Shown here piece by piece: positions 1 to 5,023 of a stretch of DNA of 5,023 nt. This stretch comes from Deltaproteobacteria bacterium (GTDB lineage: Bacteria; Desulfobacterota; BSN033; UBA1163), in contig VGRU01000247.1 of assembly GCA_016875255.1 (NCBI GenBank), positions 1-5,023 of the forward strand, in the 5' to 3' direction. Position 1 is the first letter of the stretch; every line of letters starts with the position of its first letter. The notes beneath the pieces are model-generated. The model did not search any database. It saw nothing but the letters and a program-made list of their open reading frames with translations, and had not been told where the DNA came from. The position numbers and the translations under genes are program-made.

Positions 1-2
1 GC

Positions 3-599
3 GGCAAGACAACGGTCTCCAGGATATTCGAGGAGGAGGGGGCCTACCTCATCGATGCAGACCAGATCGCCAGGGAGCTGGTTCAGCCCAATCGCCCCGC
101 TTGGAAAGAAATCACCCGGGCCTTCGGGAAAGAGATCCTTGAAAAAGATGGAACCATCGACCGGAAACGATTGGCTGACATCGCTTTTTCCGATTCCGGG
201 CGGAGAAGAATATTGAACAATATCCTTCATCCCCGGATCAAAAAAGAGATGGGGAAGAGGGCAAGAGAGATTGGACGAAAAGACCCGGGTGCCATTGTCA
301 TCTTCGATGTTCCCCTGCTGGTGGAGACAGGGTTTCATCAGGATGTGGACAGGGTCGTAGTCGTCGCCTCGAAAGAGATACAACAGATAGAAAGGCTGAA
401 GAAGAGGGCAGGGGTGAGCGAGGAGGAGACGCGAAGGATCATCTCCTCCCAGATGAAGATCGAGGAGAAGGTGAAAGCGGCGGACTTCGTCATTCGAAAT
501 GAGGGGTCCATCGAGACGACCCGGACAAGAGCCAGGGAGGTATTTCAAGAATTGAGGAGGATCACCCTTCAGAAGAGAAGGGGACCGACCGATAAGTAA
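3..599 (+). CDS. coaE: Dephospho-CoA kinase, 5'-truncated by the window edge
   Basis: CoaE phosphorylates the 3'-hydroxyl of the ribose in dephospho-CoA using ATP, the final cytosolic step of coenzyme A synthesis. The reading frame is open from base 3, and 198 residues are visible. It opens with the last residues of the P-loop (GKTT), so only about ten N-terminal residues lie outside. Family landmarks follow in order: DAD at visible residues 18-20, LHPRI near 75-79, DVPLLVE at 102-108, a Q..R....R segment of the lid region, RIISSQ, and the C-terminal ADFVIRNEG. A TTG at 171 could be taken as a start, but the upstream codons clearly continue the CoaE protein, so it is internal. The C-terminal tail is basic and probably disordered. 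The frame is intact to the TAA stop. A structured 248-nt spacer separates it from rho, so co-transcription with rho is not assured. Confidence 0.96.
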   Translation, partial: GKTTVSRIFEEEGAYLIDADQIARELVQPNRPAWKEITRAFGKEILEKDGTIDRKRLADIAFSDSGRRRILNNILHPRIKKEMGKRAREIGRKDPGAIVIFDVPLLVETGFHQDVDRVVVVASKEIQQIERLKKRAGVSEEETRRIISSQMKIEEKVKAADFVIRNEGSIETTRTRAREVFQELRRITLQKRRGPTDK

Positions 600-616
600 A
601 CCTAACCATTGCATCA

Positions 617-794
617 ACGGCCATGGGTAAATCCCGCAAAGGGCGGGACTTCGGATGGCGGTTGAATTGACATGTTAAGGGAATGAGAGGACTTCTCTAA
701 AGGGGGAACTTATCAGGTGTCGGAAACGTGGGTGCCCATACCATTAAAGGTTCGCCCCGAACTCCCGCCTTCGGCGGGATTCACCCATGGCCGT
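617..794. repeat. 178-bp element with 38-nt imperfect inverted ends (MITE/REP-like or structured RNA)
   Basis: The left arm, 617-654, and the right arm, 757-794, are inverted repeats matching at 33 of 38 positions. The outermost 12 nt, ACGGCCATGGGT, are identical. Each arm also contains its own small palindrome of the type TCCCGC...GCGGGA. The right one, TCCCGCC-TTC-GGCGGGA at 763-779, is perfect; the left, at 632-648, is a shorter version. The roughly 100-nt middle part (655-756) has no convincing reading frame and a few minor hairpins. It could be a non-autonomous mobile element or a family of repeated intergenic palindromes. It could also be a structured leader RNA for rho. No target-site duplication is evident at the outer edges. 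The element fills most of the coaE-rho spacer; the remaining 53 nt before rho are AT-rich and hold the ribosome binding site. The symmetry is directly visible; the mobile or RNA interpretation is inference. Confidence 0.72.
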
Positions 795-825
795 ATAACA
801 AAATTTTTACAACGTTAAGGTAAAA

Positions 826-842
826 GAGGAGGATAAAAGGGA
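826..842 (+). promoter_or_regulatory. Ribosome binding region of rho
   Basis: A strong AGGAGG at 827-832 lies 15 nt before the rho ATG, which is longer than ideal. A weaker AGGGA at 838-842 lies 5 nt before it. The second is the better-placed site, and the first may act as a standby site. No other in-frame start in this region gives a better fit to the Rho N-terminus. Confidence 0.55.
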
Positions 843-847
843 AGACT

Positions 848-2101
848 ATGAACATCAAGGACTTGAAGAAGAAGAAGATCAATGAACTGACAAAGATTGC
901 AAGGGAACTCAACGTCGAAGGAGCGACCGGGATGAGAAAACAGGACCTCATCTTCGCCATCCTTCAGGCCCAGACAGAGAAGAACGGCCTGATCTTCGGG
1001 GAAGGGGTGCTCGAAATCCTGCCCGATGGCTTCGGATTCCTGAGGGCGCCCGATTACAACTATCTGCCCGGTCCGGACGACATCTACATCTCGCCTTCAC
1101 AGATCAGGCGGTTTAACCTCCGAACGGGCGACACGGTCTCCGGCCAGATCCGGCCCCCCAAAGACACGGAAAGATATTTTGCCATGCTGAAGGTGGAGAT
1201 GGTCAATTACGAAGACCCGGAGGTGGCGCGGGATAAAATTCTCTTCGACAACCTGACCCCTCTTTACCCTCAGGAAAAGATTTCTCTGGAAATGGACGGA
1301 GAGAGAAACAACTACTCGGCCCGGGTGATGGACCTGCTCACCCCCATAGGAAAAGGACAGAGGGGTCTCATCGTCGCCGCTCCCCGAACAGGCAAGACCA
1401 TGCTTCTTCAGGCGATCGCCCACAGCATCACGAAGAATCACAAAGAGATTACCCTCATCGTTCTCCTCATCGATGAACGCCCAGAGGAGGTAACCGACAT
1501 GGAGCGCTCCGTCGACGGTGAGGTGATCAGTTCCACGTTTGACGAGCCGGCCCAGCGCCATGTTCAGGTGGCGGAGATGGTGATCGAGAAGGCGAAGAGA
1601 TTGGTGGAGCATCAAAGGGATGTGGTGATCCTTCTTGACAGCATCACCCGTCTGGCGAGGGCCTACAATACAGTCGTCCCGCCCAGCGGGAAAATTCTCT
1701 CCGGCGGGGTCGATGCCAATGCCTTACAGAAACCCAAACGATTTTTCGGCGCCGCGAGAAATATTGAAGAAGGCGGCAGCCTCACGATCATCGGCACAGC
1801 CCTCATCGATACGGGAAGCCGGATGGATGAAGTGATCTTTGAGGAGTTCAAAGGCACGGGAAATATGGAGATCAACCTGGACCGGCGACTGGTGGACCGG
1901 AGGGTCTTTCCCTCCATCGACATCCAGCGATCCGGCACACGGAAAGAGGAACTCCTCCTGGCCCCCGGTGACCTCAACCGTATCTGGCTCCTGAGAAAGG
2001 TGCTCCAGCCGATGAACTCGGTCGACAGCATGGAATTCCTTCTCGACAAGATGCACGCCACCAAAAGCAACCGGGACTTTCTCGATTCGATGAATCAATG
2101 A
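848..2101 (+). CDS. rho: Transcription termination factor Rho
   Basis: Rho is a hexameric RNA-dependent ATPase/helicase that loads on C-rich, unstructured RNA and dislodges RNA polymerase. The 417 residues match the E. coli length (419) almost end to end. Visible parts are: an N-terminal helical domain (about 1-47); the RNA-binding cold-shock-like domain with VLEIL (54-58) and the RNP1-type DGFGFLR (60-66); the Walker A AAPRTGKT (177-184, K183); the catalytic-glutamate segment DERPEE (D209, E210); Walker B ILLD ending at D264; the Q-loop region around 278-290; the R-loop KGTGNM (335-340); and arginine finger R365 in RSGTRKEE. The loop preceding GKT reads PRT where E. coli has PKA. L207 corresponds to E. 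coli L208, a position linked to bicyclomycin resistance when changed; it is unchanged here. There is no long N-terminal insertion such as actinobacterial Rho carries. The start is fixed by the family N-terminus, MN-x-x-x-L. Confidence 0.99.
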   Translation: MNIKDLKKKKINELTKIARELNVEGATGMRKQDLIFAILQAQTEKNGLIFGEGVLEILPDGFGFLRAPDYNYLPGPDDIYISPSQIRRFNLRTGDTVSGQIRPPKDTERYFAMLKVEMVNYEDPEVARDKILFDNLTPLYPQEKISLEMDGERNNYSARVMDLLTPIGKGQRGLIVAAPRTGKTMLLQAIAHSITKNHKEITLIVLLIDERPEEVTDMERSVDGEVISSTFDEPAQRHVQVAEMVIEKAKRLVEHQRDVVILLDSITRLARAYNTVVPPSGKILSGGVDANALQKPKRFFGAARNIEEGGSLTIIGTALIDTGSRMDEVIFEEFKGTGNMEINLDRRLVDRRVFPSIDIQRSGTRKEELLLAPGDLNRIWLLRKVLQPMNSVDSMEFLLDKMHATKSNRDFLDSMNQ

Positions 2102-2125
2102 ACACCATCACTCTCACCCTCACCA
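2101..2125 (+). promoter_or_regulatory. C-rich, G-free tract after rho: possible Rho-loading (rut) site
   Basis: Starting at the last base of the rho stop codon, 25 nt contain 13 C and no G, with eight pyrimidine-C dinucleotides. Such a C-over-G bubble is the compositional signature of Rho-utilisation sites. A short hairpin overlaps its end: CTC-CCCT (2113-2120, one bulged A) pairs with AGGG-GAG (2125-2131). There is no U-tract, so an intrinsic terminator is not supported. The tract is short compared with typical rut regions of 60-90 nt, so the call is tentative. Confidence 0.3.
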
Positions 2126-2165
2126 GGGGAGTTGAAAATCTTCACAAAATCAGTTAAATAGATTT

Positions 2166-2170
2166 GGAGG
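2166..2170 (+). promoter_or_regulatory. Shine-Dalgarno site that decides the rpmE start
   Basis: GGAGG lies 8 nt before the ATG at 2179, an ideal distance. It lies only 2 nt before the ATG at 2173, and it overlaps the in-frame TTG at 2164. This places the start of bL31 at 2179, giving the family-standard N-terminus MKKDIHPK. Confidence 0.85.
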
Positions 2171-2178
2171 TTATGGAG

Positions 2179-2394
2179 ATGAAAAAGGATATCCACCCCA
2201 AACTTTTTGATACGGTGATCAAATGCGCCTGTGGAGCGACCTTCGAGACACAGAGCGCGCAGAAGGAAATCCATGTGGAAATCTGTTCGAGCTGTCATCC
2301 CTTCTACACCGGCAAACAGAAATTTGTGGACTCCGCAGGCAGGATCGAACGGTTTAAGAAGAAATACGGAGAGACGATTGAAAAGAAAGATTGA
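2179..2394 (+). CDS. rpmE: 50S ribosomal protein bL31, zinc-binding form
   Basis: bL31 is a small protein of the large ribosomal subunit that contributes to the bridge with the 30S head. The 71-residue product opens with MKKDIHPK, the same as E. coli L31. It carries the four zinc-ribbon cysteines C16, C18, C36 and C39, followed by [20 protein letters not shown], the most conserved block of the family. It is therefore the C+ (zinc-containing) type, which in other bacteria is swapped for a cysteine-free paralogue under zinc limitation; no paralogue is visible here. Longer in-frame starts at 2164 (TTG) and 2173 (ATG) would add 5 or 2 residues, but they overlap or crowd the Shine-Dalgarno. A 77-nt spacer separates it from rho, consistent with transcription from the same operon or from a close promoter. 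Confidence 0.97.
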   Translation: MKKDIHPKLFDTVIKCACGATFETQSAQKEIHVEICSSCHPFYTGKQKFVDSAGRIERFKKKYGETIEKKD

Positions 2395-2438
2395 TCTCTT
2401 CAACTTTCTATCCGGTTTTCTACGAAGAATCTCAGATC

Positions 2439-2458
2439 CCGGGTCGAGGCGTACCCGG
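2439..2458. other. Short hairpin in the rpmE-DUF1385 spacer
   Basis: CCGGGT (2439-2444) and ACCCGG (2453-2458) form a perfect 6-bp GC-rich stem with an 8-nt loop. No run of T follows, so it is not a canonical intrinsic terminator. It could stabilise the rpmE transcript end or be chance. The rest of the 139-nt spacer (2395-2533) shows no gene; bases 2473-2515 are C-rich and G-poor. Confidence 0.35.
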
Positions 2459-2522
2459 ACAAGCCTAAGACCGATTCCCGCCCAACCCTTATTCGAACCA
2501 GCCATTCAGCATTAGTTTATTC

Positions 2523-2527
2523 GGAGG
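2523..2527 (+). promoter_or_regulatory. Shine-Dalgarno site that decides the DUF1385 start
   Basis: GGAGG directly abuts the ATG at 2528, leaving no spacer. It stands 6 nt before the next in-frame ATG at 2534, so the downstream ATG is the more likely start. Confidence 0.75.
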
Positions 2528-2533
2528 ATGAAG

Positions 2534-3499
2534 ATGTCTTTAGGGAGAAGGAGCCCCGGAGAGGGGCGTTTCCCATGGAGCCGTATTATCTCCAAAAAAG
2601 AGGAAGGGCCGCTTCGCGTCGGCGGGCAGGCCGTAATCGAAGGGGTGATGATGAGATCTCCCCACTGCATGGCCATTGCCGTCCGGAAGCCCGGCGGAGA
2701 GATCGTCGTGAAAAAAGAGGGACTGAACTTCTTCTCCGAGAAGACCTTCTTTTTTAAAATCCCCCTGGTGAGGGGCGTCATCGCCCTGATCTCGGCCCTC
2801 AGCCTGGGAATACGGGCCCTCCATTTCTCTGCCAACCAGGCCCTCCCCGAAGAGGAAGGGCAGAAGGAGATCAGCTCCTGGGCGATGGGACTGACCTTTG
2901 CGCTGGCCCTTTCTTTTGGCATCTTTCTCTTCTTTCTCGCCCCTCTCTTTCTGACGAAGGGGTTGAGGGGATTCTTTCCTATCCTTTCAACAAGCGGATG
3001 GCTCTTCAACCTGACAGATGGCCTCATCAGGCTGGCCTTCTTTCTTGCCTATATCCGGGCCATCTCCTTTTTAAAGGAGATTGAACGGGTCTTCCAGTAC
3101 CATGGCGCGGAACATAAGTCGATCTTTGCCTTTGAGGCGGGAGAGCCTTTGAATATCGAAGGGGTGAAAAAATTCGGTTATCTCCATCCCCGGTGCGGAA
3201 CAAACTTCCTTCTCATCGTCATGGTGGTGAGCGTCTTCATCTTTGCTCTCATTCCCCACCACCTTCCCTTCGGATATAAAGTGGCTTCCCGTGTGGTCTT
3301 CATCCCTTTGATCGCCGGGCTCTCCTATGAGATCATCCGGTTTGCCGATCGGAAGCGAAACCGGAGAGGAGTAAGGCTTCTCATCCAGCCCGGACTCTGG
3401 CTCCAGAGGCTCACGGCACGGGAGCCAAACGAGCCCCAGATCGAAGTGGCCCTGCGTGCCCTTCAGGAGGTGCTGGAAATGGAGAGAAGTCGATCATAA
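2534..3499 (+). CDS. DUF1385 / YqhQ-family integral membrane protein
   Basis: This belongs to the DUF1385 family (B. subtilis YqhQ), sometimes labelled a predicted metal-dependent enzyme; its biochemical role is not established to my knowledge. The 321 residues are of normal family length. The N-terminal cytosolic-looking part contains the hallmark VGGQAVIEGVMMRSP (29-43). Hydrophobic segments fall near 76-96, 116-140, 160-180, 225-244 and 250-271, so it is a multi-pass inner-membrane protein. Between them lie two conserved polar motifs, YHGAEHKS (189-196) and HPRCGTN (218-224). Their His, Glu and Cys residues are plausible metal ligands. The C-terminus ends with the family block around QPGLWLQRLTAREP and a short helix. 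The start at 2534 is chosen on Shine-Dalgarno spacing; ATG 2528 would add two residues. It sits between rpmE and prfA, a linkage I recall from other phyla, which hints at a general cell role without proving one in translation. Confidence 0.93.
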   Translation: MSLGRRSPGEGRFPWSRIISKKEEGPLRVGGQAVIEGVMMRSPHCMAIAVRKPGGEIVVKKEGLNFFSEKTFFFKIPLVRGVIALISALSLGIRALHFSANQALPEEEGQKEISSWAMGLTFALALSFGIFLFFLAPLFLTKGLRGFFPILSTSGWLFNLTDGLIRLAFFLAYIRAISFLKEIERVFQYHGAEHKSIFAFEAGEPLNIEGVKKFGYLHPRCGTNFLLIVMVVSVFIFALIPHHLPFGYKVASRVVFIPLIAGLSYEIIRFADRKRNRRGVRLLIQPGLWLQRLTAREPNEPQIEVALRALQEVLEMERSRS

Positions 3500-3510
3500 A
3501 AACAGCGTCC

Positions 3511-3593
3511 TGGAATAATGGAATGTTGGAATAATGTGAAAGAGCAACCATAATTTTTTTATGAACCCAATATTCCAATATTCCATCATTCCA
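3511..3593. repeat. Palindrome with arms of tandem 8-nt TGGAATNN units
   Basis: The left arm, 3511-3535, reads as three tandem octamers, TGGAATAA, TGGAATGT and TGGAATAA, plus one base. The right arm, 3569-3593, read on the other strand, gives TGGAATGA, TGGAATAT and TGGAATAT. The arms match at 22 of 25 positions, one of the three differences being a G-T wobble, around a 33-nt loop containing a run of seven T. A T-rich stretch (TTTTT at 3597-3601, TTTT at 3604-3607) follows the right arm, so the element might also act as a weak terminator downstream of the DUF1385 gene. The rest of the 163-nt spacer holds no gene or convincing promoter. Confidence 0.8.
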
Positions 3594-3649
3594 TACTTTT
3601 TCCTTTTGGTACTCCTATGACATTTAACCTTTCACATAAACAATGATGT

Positions 3650-3656
3650 AGAGGGA
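3650..3656 (+). promoter_or_regulatory. Ribosome binding site of prfA
   Basis: AGAGGGA lies 6 nt before the prfA ATG. The spacing and the family-like N-terminus support the start at 3663. Confidence 0.65.
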
Positions 3657-3662
3657 AGAAAG

Positions 3663-4724
3663 ATGTTTGAGAAATTAGAAGAGGTGGAGCGCCGGTATGA
3701 AACGCTCTCCCACCTTCTCACCCAGCCCGAAGTGATCAACAACCAGACAGAACTTCAGAAGGCGGCCAGGGAGTTTTCGGAGCTGGGAAAGGTGGTTGAC
3801 CTCTACCGGAGGCTGAAAAAACTGGAAGAGGAAATCAATGGGAACCTTCAGCTTCTTTCCGGTGACGAAGATGAAGAGATGAAGGGGATGATCAAAGAGG
3901 ATCTTCATCGGCTCACCGCAGAGAAAGAGAAGATGGAAGAGGATCTTCGGACGGCCCTCCTTCCGAAAGACCCCAATGATGAGAAGAACATCCTCCTTGA
4001 GATCCGGGCGGGAACCGGAGGAGATGAGGCAGGGCTCTTTGCCTCCGACCTTTTCCGGATGTATGCCAAATATGCGGAGAAGAGCCGATGGCGCGTGGAG
4101 ATCATGAGCCAGAGTTTCACAGGCGTGGGCGGGTTCAAGGAGGTCATTGCCCTGATCGAAGGCAAGGGGGCCTACAGCCGACTGAAGTATGAGAGCGGCG
4201 TGCACCGCGTTCAGAGGGTTCCTGTCACAGAGGCCCAGGGACGGATTCATACCTCAACGGTGACCGTGGCGATCCTTCCGGAGGCAGAGGAGGTGGAGGT
4301 GGCAATCGATCCGAACGACCTCCGGATCGACATTTTCCGGTCTTCAGGCCCGGGAGGTCAGAGTGTCAATACCACGGACTCCGCTGTCCGGATCACCCAC
4401 CTTCCCACAAATATGGTGGTCACCTGTCAGGACGAGAAGTCCCAGCATAAGAACAAGGCGAAGGCCCTTAAGATTCTGAGGGCGAGATTACTGGACAATG
4501 CGAGGCATGAGAAAGAGAAAGAGATCTCGGCGCAGAGAAAGAATCAGGTGGGGACCGGGGAACGGAGCGAGCGCATCCGGACCTATAACTTTCCGCAGGG
4601 AAGGGTGACGGACCACCGGATCGGTTTGACCCTCTACCGGTTAAGTGGGGTGTTAGACGGCGAAATCGATGAGATCATCGATGCATTGACCACTCACTAT
4701 CAGGCAGAAGCGCTCAAAGGGTAA
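3663..4724 (+). CDS. prfA: Peptide chain release factor 1 (RF1)
   Basis: RF1 recognises UAA and UAG in the ribosomal A site and triggers hydrolysis of peptidyl-tRNA. The 353-residue protein is close to the usual 355-360. Domain 1 is a helical, coiled-coil-like N-terminus (about 1-100), followed by [11 protein letters not shown] (113-123). The stop-codon recognition tripeptide is PVT (187-189), the PxT form that marks RF1 rather than RF2, which has SPF. It lies just before the EAQGRIHTS block (190-198). The catalytic GGQ is at 231-233 within [12 protein letters not shown], followed by the conserved [11 protein letters not shown] and the [14 protein letters not shown] block (308-321). The RF1-specific N-terminus and the lack of an internal in-frame stop rule out the programmed-frameshift prfB gene. 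Q233 is the expected methylation target of PrmC, encoded immediately downstream. The flanking spacers, 163 and 139 nt, are unusually rich in palindromes for a compact operon. Confidence 0.98.
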   Translation: MFEKLEEVERRYETLSHLLTQPEVINNQTELQKAAREFSELGKVVDLYRRLKKLEEEINGNLQLLSGDEDEEMKGMIKEDLHRLTAEKEKMEEDLRTALLPKDPNDEKNILLEIRAGTGGDEAGLFASDLFRMYAKYAEKSRWRVEIMSQSFTGVGGFKEVIALIEGKGAYSRLKYESGVHRVQRVPVTEAQGRIHTSTVTVAILPEAEEVEVAIDPNDLRIDIFRSSGPGGQSVNTTDSAVRITHLPTNMVVTCQDEKSQHKNKAKALKILRARLLDNARHEKEKEISAQRKNQVGTGERSERIRTYNFPQGRVTDHRIGLTLYRLSGVLDGEIDEIIDALTTHYQAEALKG

Positions 4725-4725
4725 A

Positions 4726-4804
4726 AGTCGTATCGTCTGGTAGTCTCATAGTCACATCGTCAAAAATCGGATAAAAAAACAATAGACGATGAGACGATAC
4801 GACT
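4726..4804. repeat. Palindrome with arms of tandem 8-nt NGTCNNNT units, arms of unequal unit number
   Basis: The outer stem pairs 4726-4738 with 4792-4804 (13 of 13), and an inner stem pairs 4755-4761 with 4785-4791 (7 of 7). The right arm is continuous, whereas the left has a 16-nt interruption (4739-4754). Read as octamers, the left arm is AGTCGTAT, CGTCTGGT, AGTCTCAT, AGTCACAT, CGTC. The right arm on the other strand is AGTCGTAT, CGTCTCAT, CGTC. The interruption is therefore exactly two repeat units. The loop (4762-4784) is A-rich. The element begins directly after the prfA stop codon. It resembles an intergenic repeat, and a hairpin in the transcript could also protect the prfA 3' end. 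Confidence 0.82.
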
Positions 4805-4825
4805 ATTTGACCAAAGTGCCCTGTC

Positions 4826-4846
4826 ATCCCGAACTTGTTTCGGGAT
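4826..4846. repeat. Short perfect palindrome ATCCCGAA/TTCGGGAT
   Basis: An 8-bp perfect stem pairs 4826-4833 with 4839-4846 around a 5-nt loop. No T-run follows on the + strand. Its context, GTCATCCCGAA...TTCGGGATCT, resembles a type of dispersed intergenic palindrome I recall from many bacterial genomes, but copy number cannot be judged here. It ends 17 nt before the prmC ATG, so in RNA it would sit just upstream of the prmC ribosome binding region. Confidence 0.7.
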
Positions 4847-4863
4847 CTCGGTTTAGGTTGAAA

Positions 4864-5023
4864 ATGACTGTCCTAGAGGCACTCAATTGGGCGACGGATT
4901 ATTTAAAAGACTGCGGGATCGACAATCCCCGGCTCAATGCAGAGCTTCTGCTGGCCCATTCGATGCACCTCAGCAAGGAGGTGCTTTACATCCGTCTTCA
5001 CGACCAGATGAGGAAGGAAGAAG
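4864..5023 (+). CDS. prmC: Release factor glutamine methyltransferase PrmC (HemK), 3'-truncated by the window edge
   Basis: PrmC transfers a methyl group from S-adenosylmethionine to the glutamine of the GGQ motif in RF1 and RF2, raising their release activity. Only the first 53 codons are in the window. They read MTVLEALNWATDYLKDCGIDNPRLNAELLLAHSM in overlapping blocks typical of the PrmC N-terminal helical, substrate-recognition domain: a leading helix, then the G-I-x-N-P-R-L-x-A-E-L-L-L-A-H signature. The SAM-binding domain and the catalytic NPPY motif would lie beyond the end. The ATG at 4864 has a weak upstream AGG (4855-4857) at 6-nt spacing and gives the normal family N-terminus. A TTG at 4858 is an unlikely alternative. 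Position directly after prfA is the common arrangement and pairs the enzyme with its substrate. Confidence 0.93.
   Translation, partial: MTVLEALNWATDYLKDCGIDNPRLNAELLLAHSMHLSKEVLYIRLHDQMRKEE

Noticed and set aside
624..668. A 14-codon frame from ATG 624 and a matching one on the reverse strand of the right arm, both starting MG(K/E)SR
   Set aside because: The similarity of the two peptides follows automatically from the inverted repeat. Neither has a ribosome binding site, and both are too short to support.
667..698. TTGACA at 667-672 as a -35 box for rho
   Set aside because: No acceptable -10 hexamer lies 16-18 nt downstream, and the site lies inside the symmetric element.
794..799. TATAAC as a -10 box for rho
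   Set aside because: It matches TATAAT at five of six positions, but no -35-like hexamer lies 16-18 nt upstream, where the GC-rich arm sits. Kept out for lack of support.
1097..1615. Long open frame on the reverse strand inside rho
   Set aside because: It is a shadow of the strongly conserved rho frame and shows no recognisable protein features.
2231..2515. 94-codon + strand frame overlapping rpmE and the following spacer
   Set aside because: It is out of frame with the certain bL31 gene, is arginine-rich as expected for a shadow frame, and has no family resemblance.
2512..3027. 171-codon reverse-strand frame opposite the DUF1385 gene
   Set aside because: It is antisense to a well-supported family member. 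Its basic, serine-rich composition is typical of a shadow.
3511..3593. CRISPR-like array or tandem repeat locus
   Set aside because: The 8-nt units have no spacers between them and are arranged as an inverted pair, so it is a palindrome and not an array.
3675..4250. 191-codon reverse-strand frame opposite prfA
   Set aside because: It is fully contained within the conserved RF1 gene on the other strand and has no motif of its own.

Overview
This 5 kb window is a conserved housekeeping stretch with all genes on the + strand: coaE (5' end cut off), rho, rpmE, a DUF1385/YqhQ-family membrane protein, prfA and the start of prmC. The gene order, moderate-to-high GC and protein sequences fit a Gram-negative, Deltaproteobacteria-like (Desulfobacterota) lineage. 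I recall similar orders from Geobacter and Syntrophus-type genomes. The assignment rests on memory of gene order, not on a database search, and no marker in the window fixes a genus.

Layout: 3-599 coaE (last step of CoA synthesis); 600-847 a gene-free stretch almost filled by a 178-bp element with 38-nt imperfect inverted ends; 848-2101 rho; 2102-2178 a short leader whose first 25 nt contain no G and 13 C; 2179-2394 rpmE (zinc-ribbon bL31); 2395-2533 a spacer with one small hairpin; 2534-3499 DUF1385 protein; 3500-3662 a spacer with a palindrome built from 8-nt repeats; 3663-4724 prfA; 4725-4863 a spacer with a second 8-nt-repeat palindrome and a separate short palindrome; 4864 to the end, the N-terminus of prmC.

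The genes share a theme of ending transcription and translation. Rho terminates transcripts, RF1 (prfA) terminates translation at UAA/UAG, and PrmC methylates the GGQ glutamine of RF1, which is Q233 here. bL31 is a ribosomal protein of the intersubunit bridge region. The DUF1385 protein is the only one whose role is not established.

I see no new defence, mobile or biosynthetic system. The unexpected content is in the spacers. Four spacers carry secondary-structure elements. The two palindromes flanking prfA have unrelated sequences but the same architecture: arms made of tandem 8-nt units. In one of them the arms differ by exactly two units.
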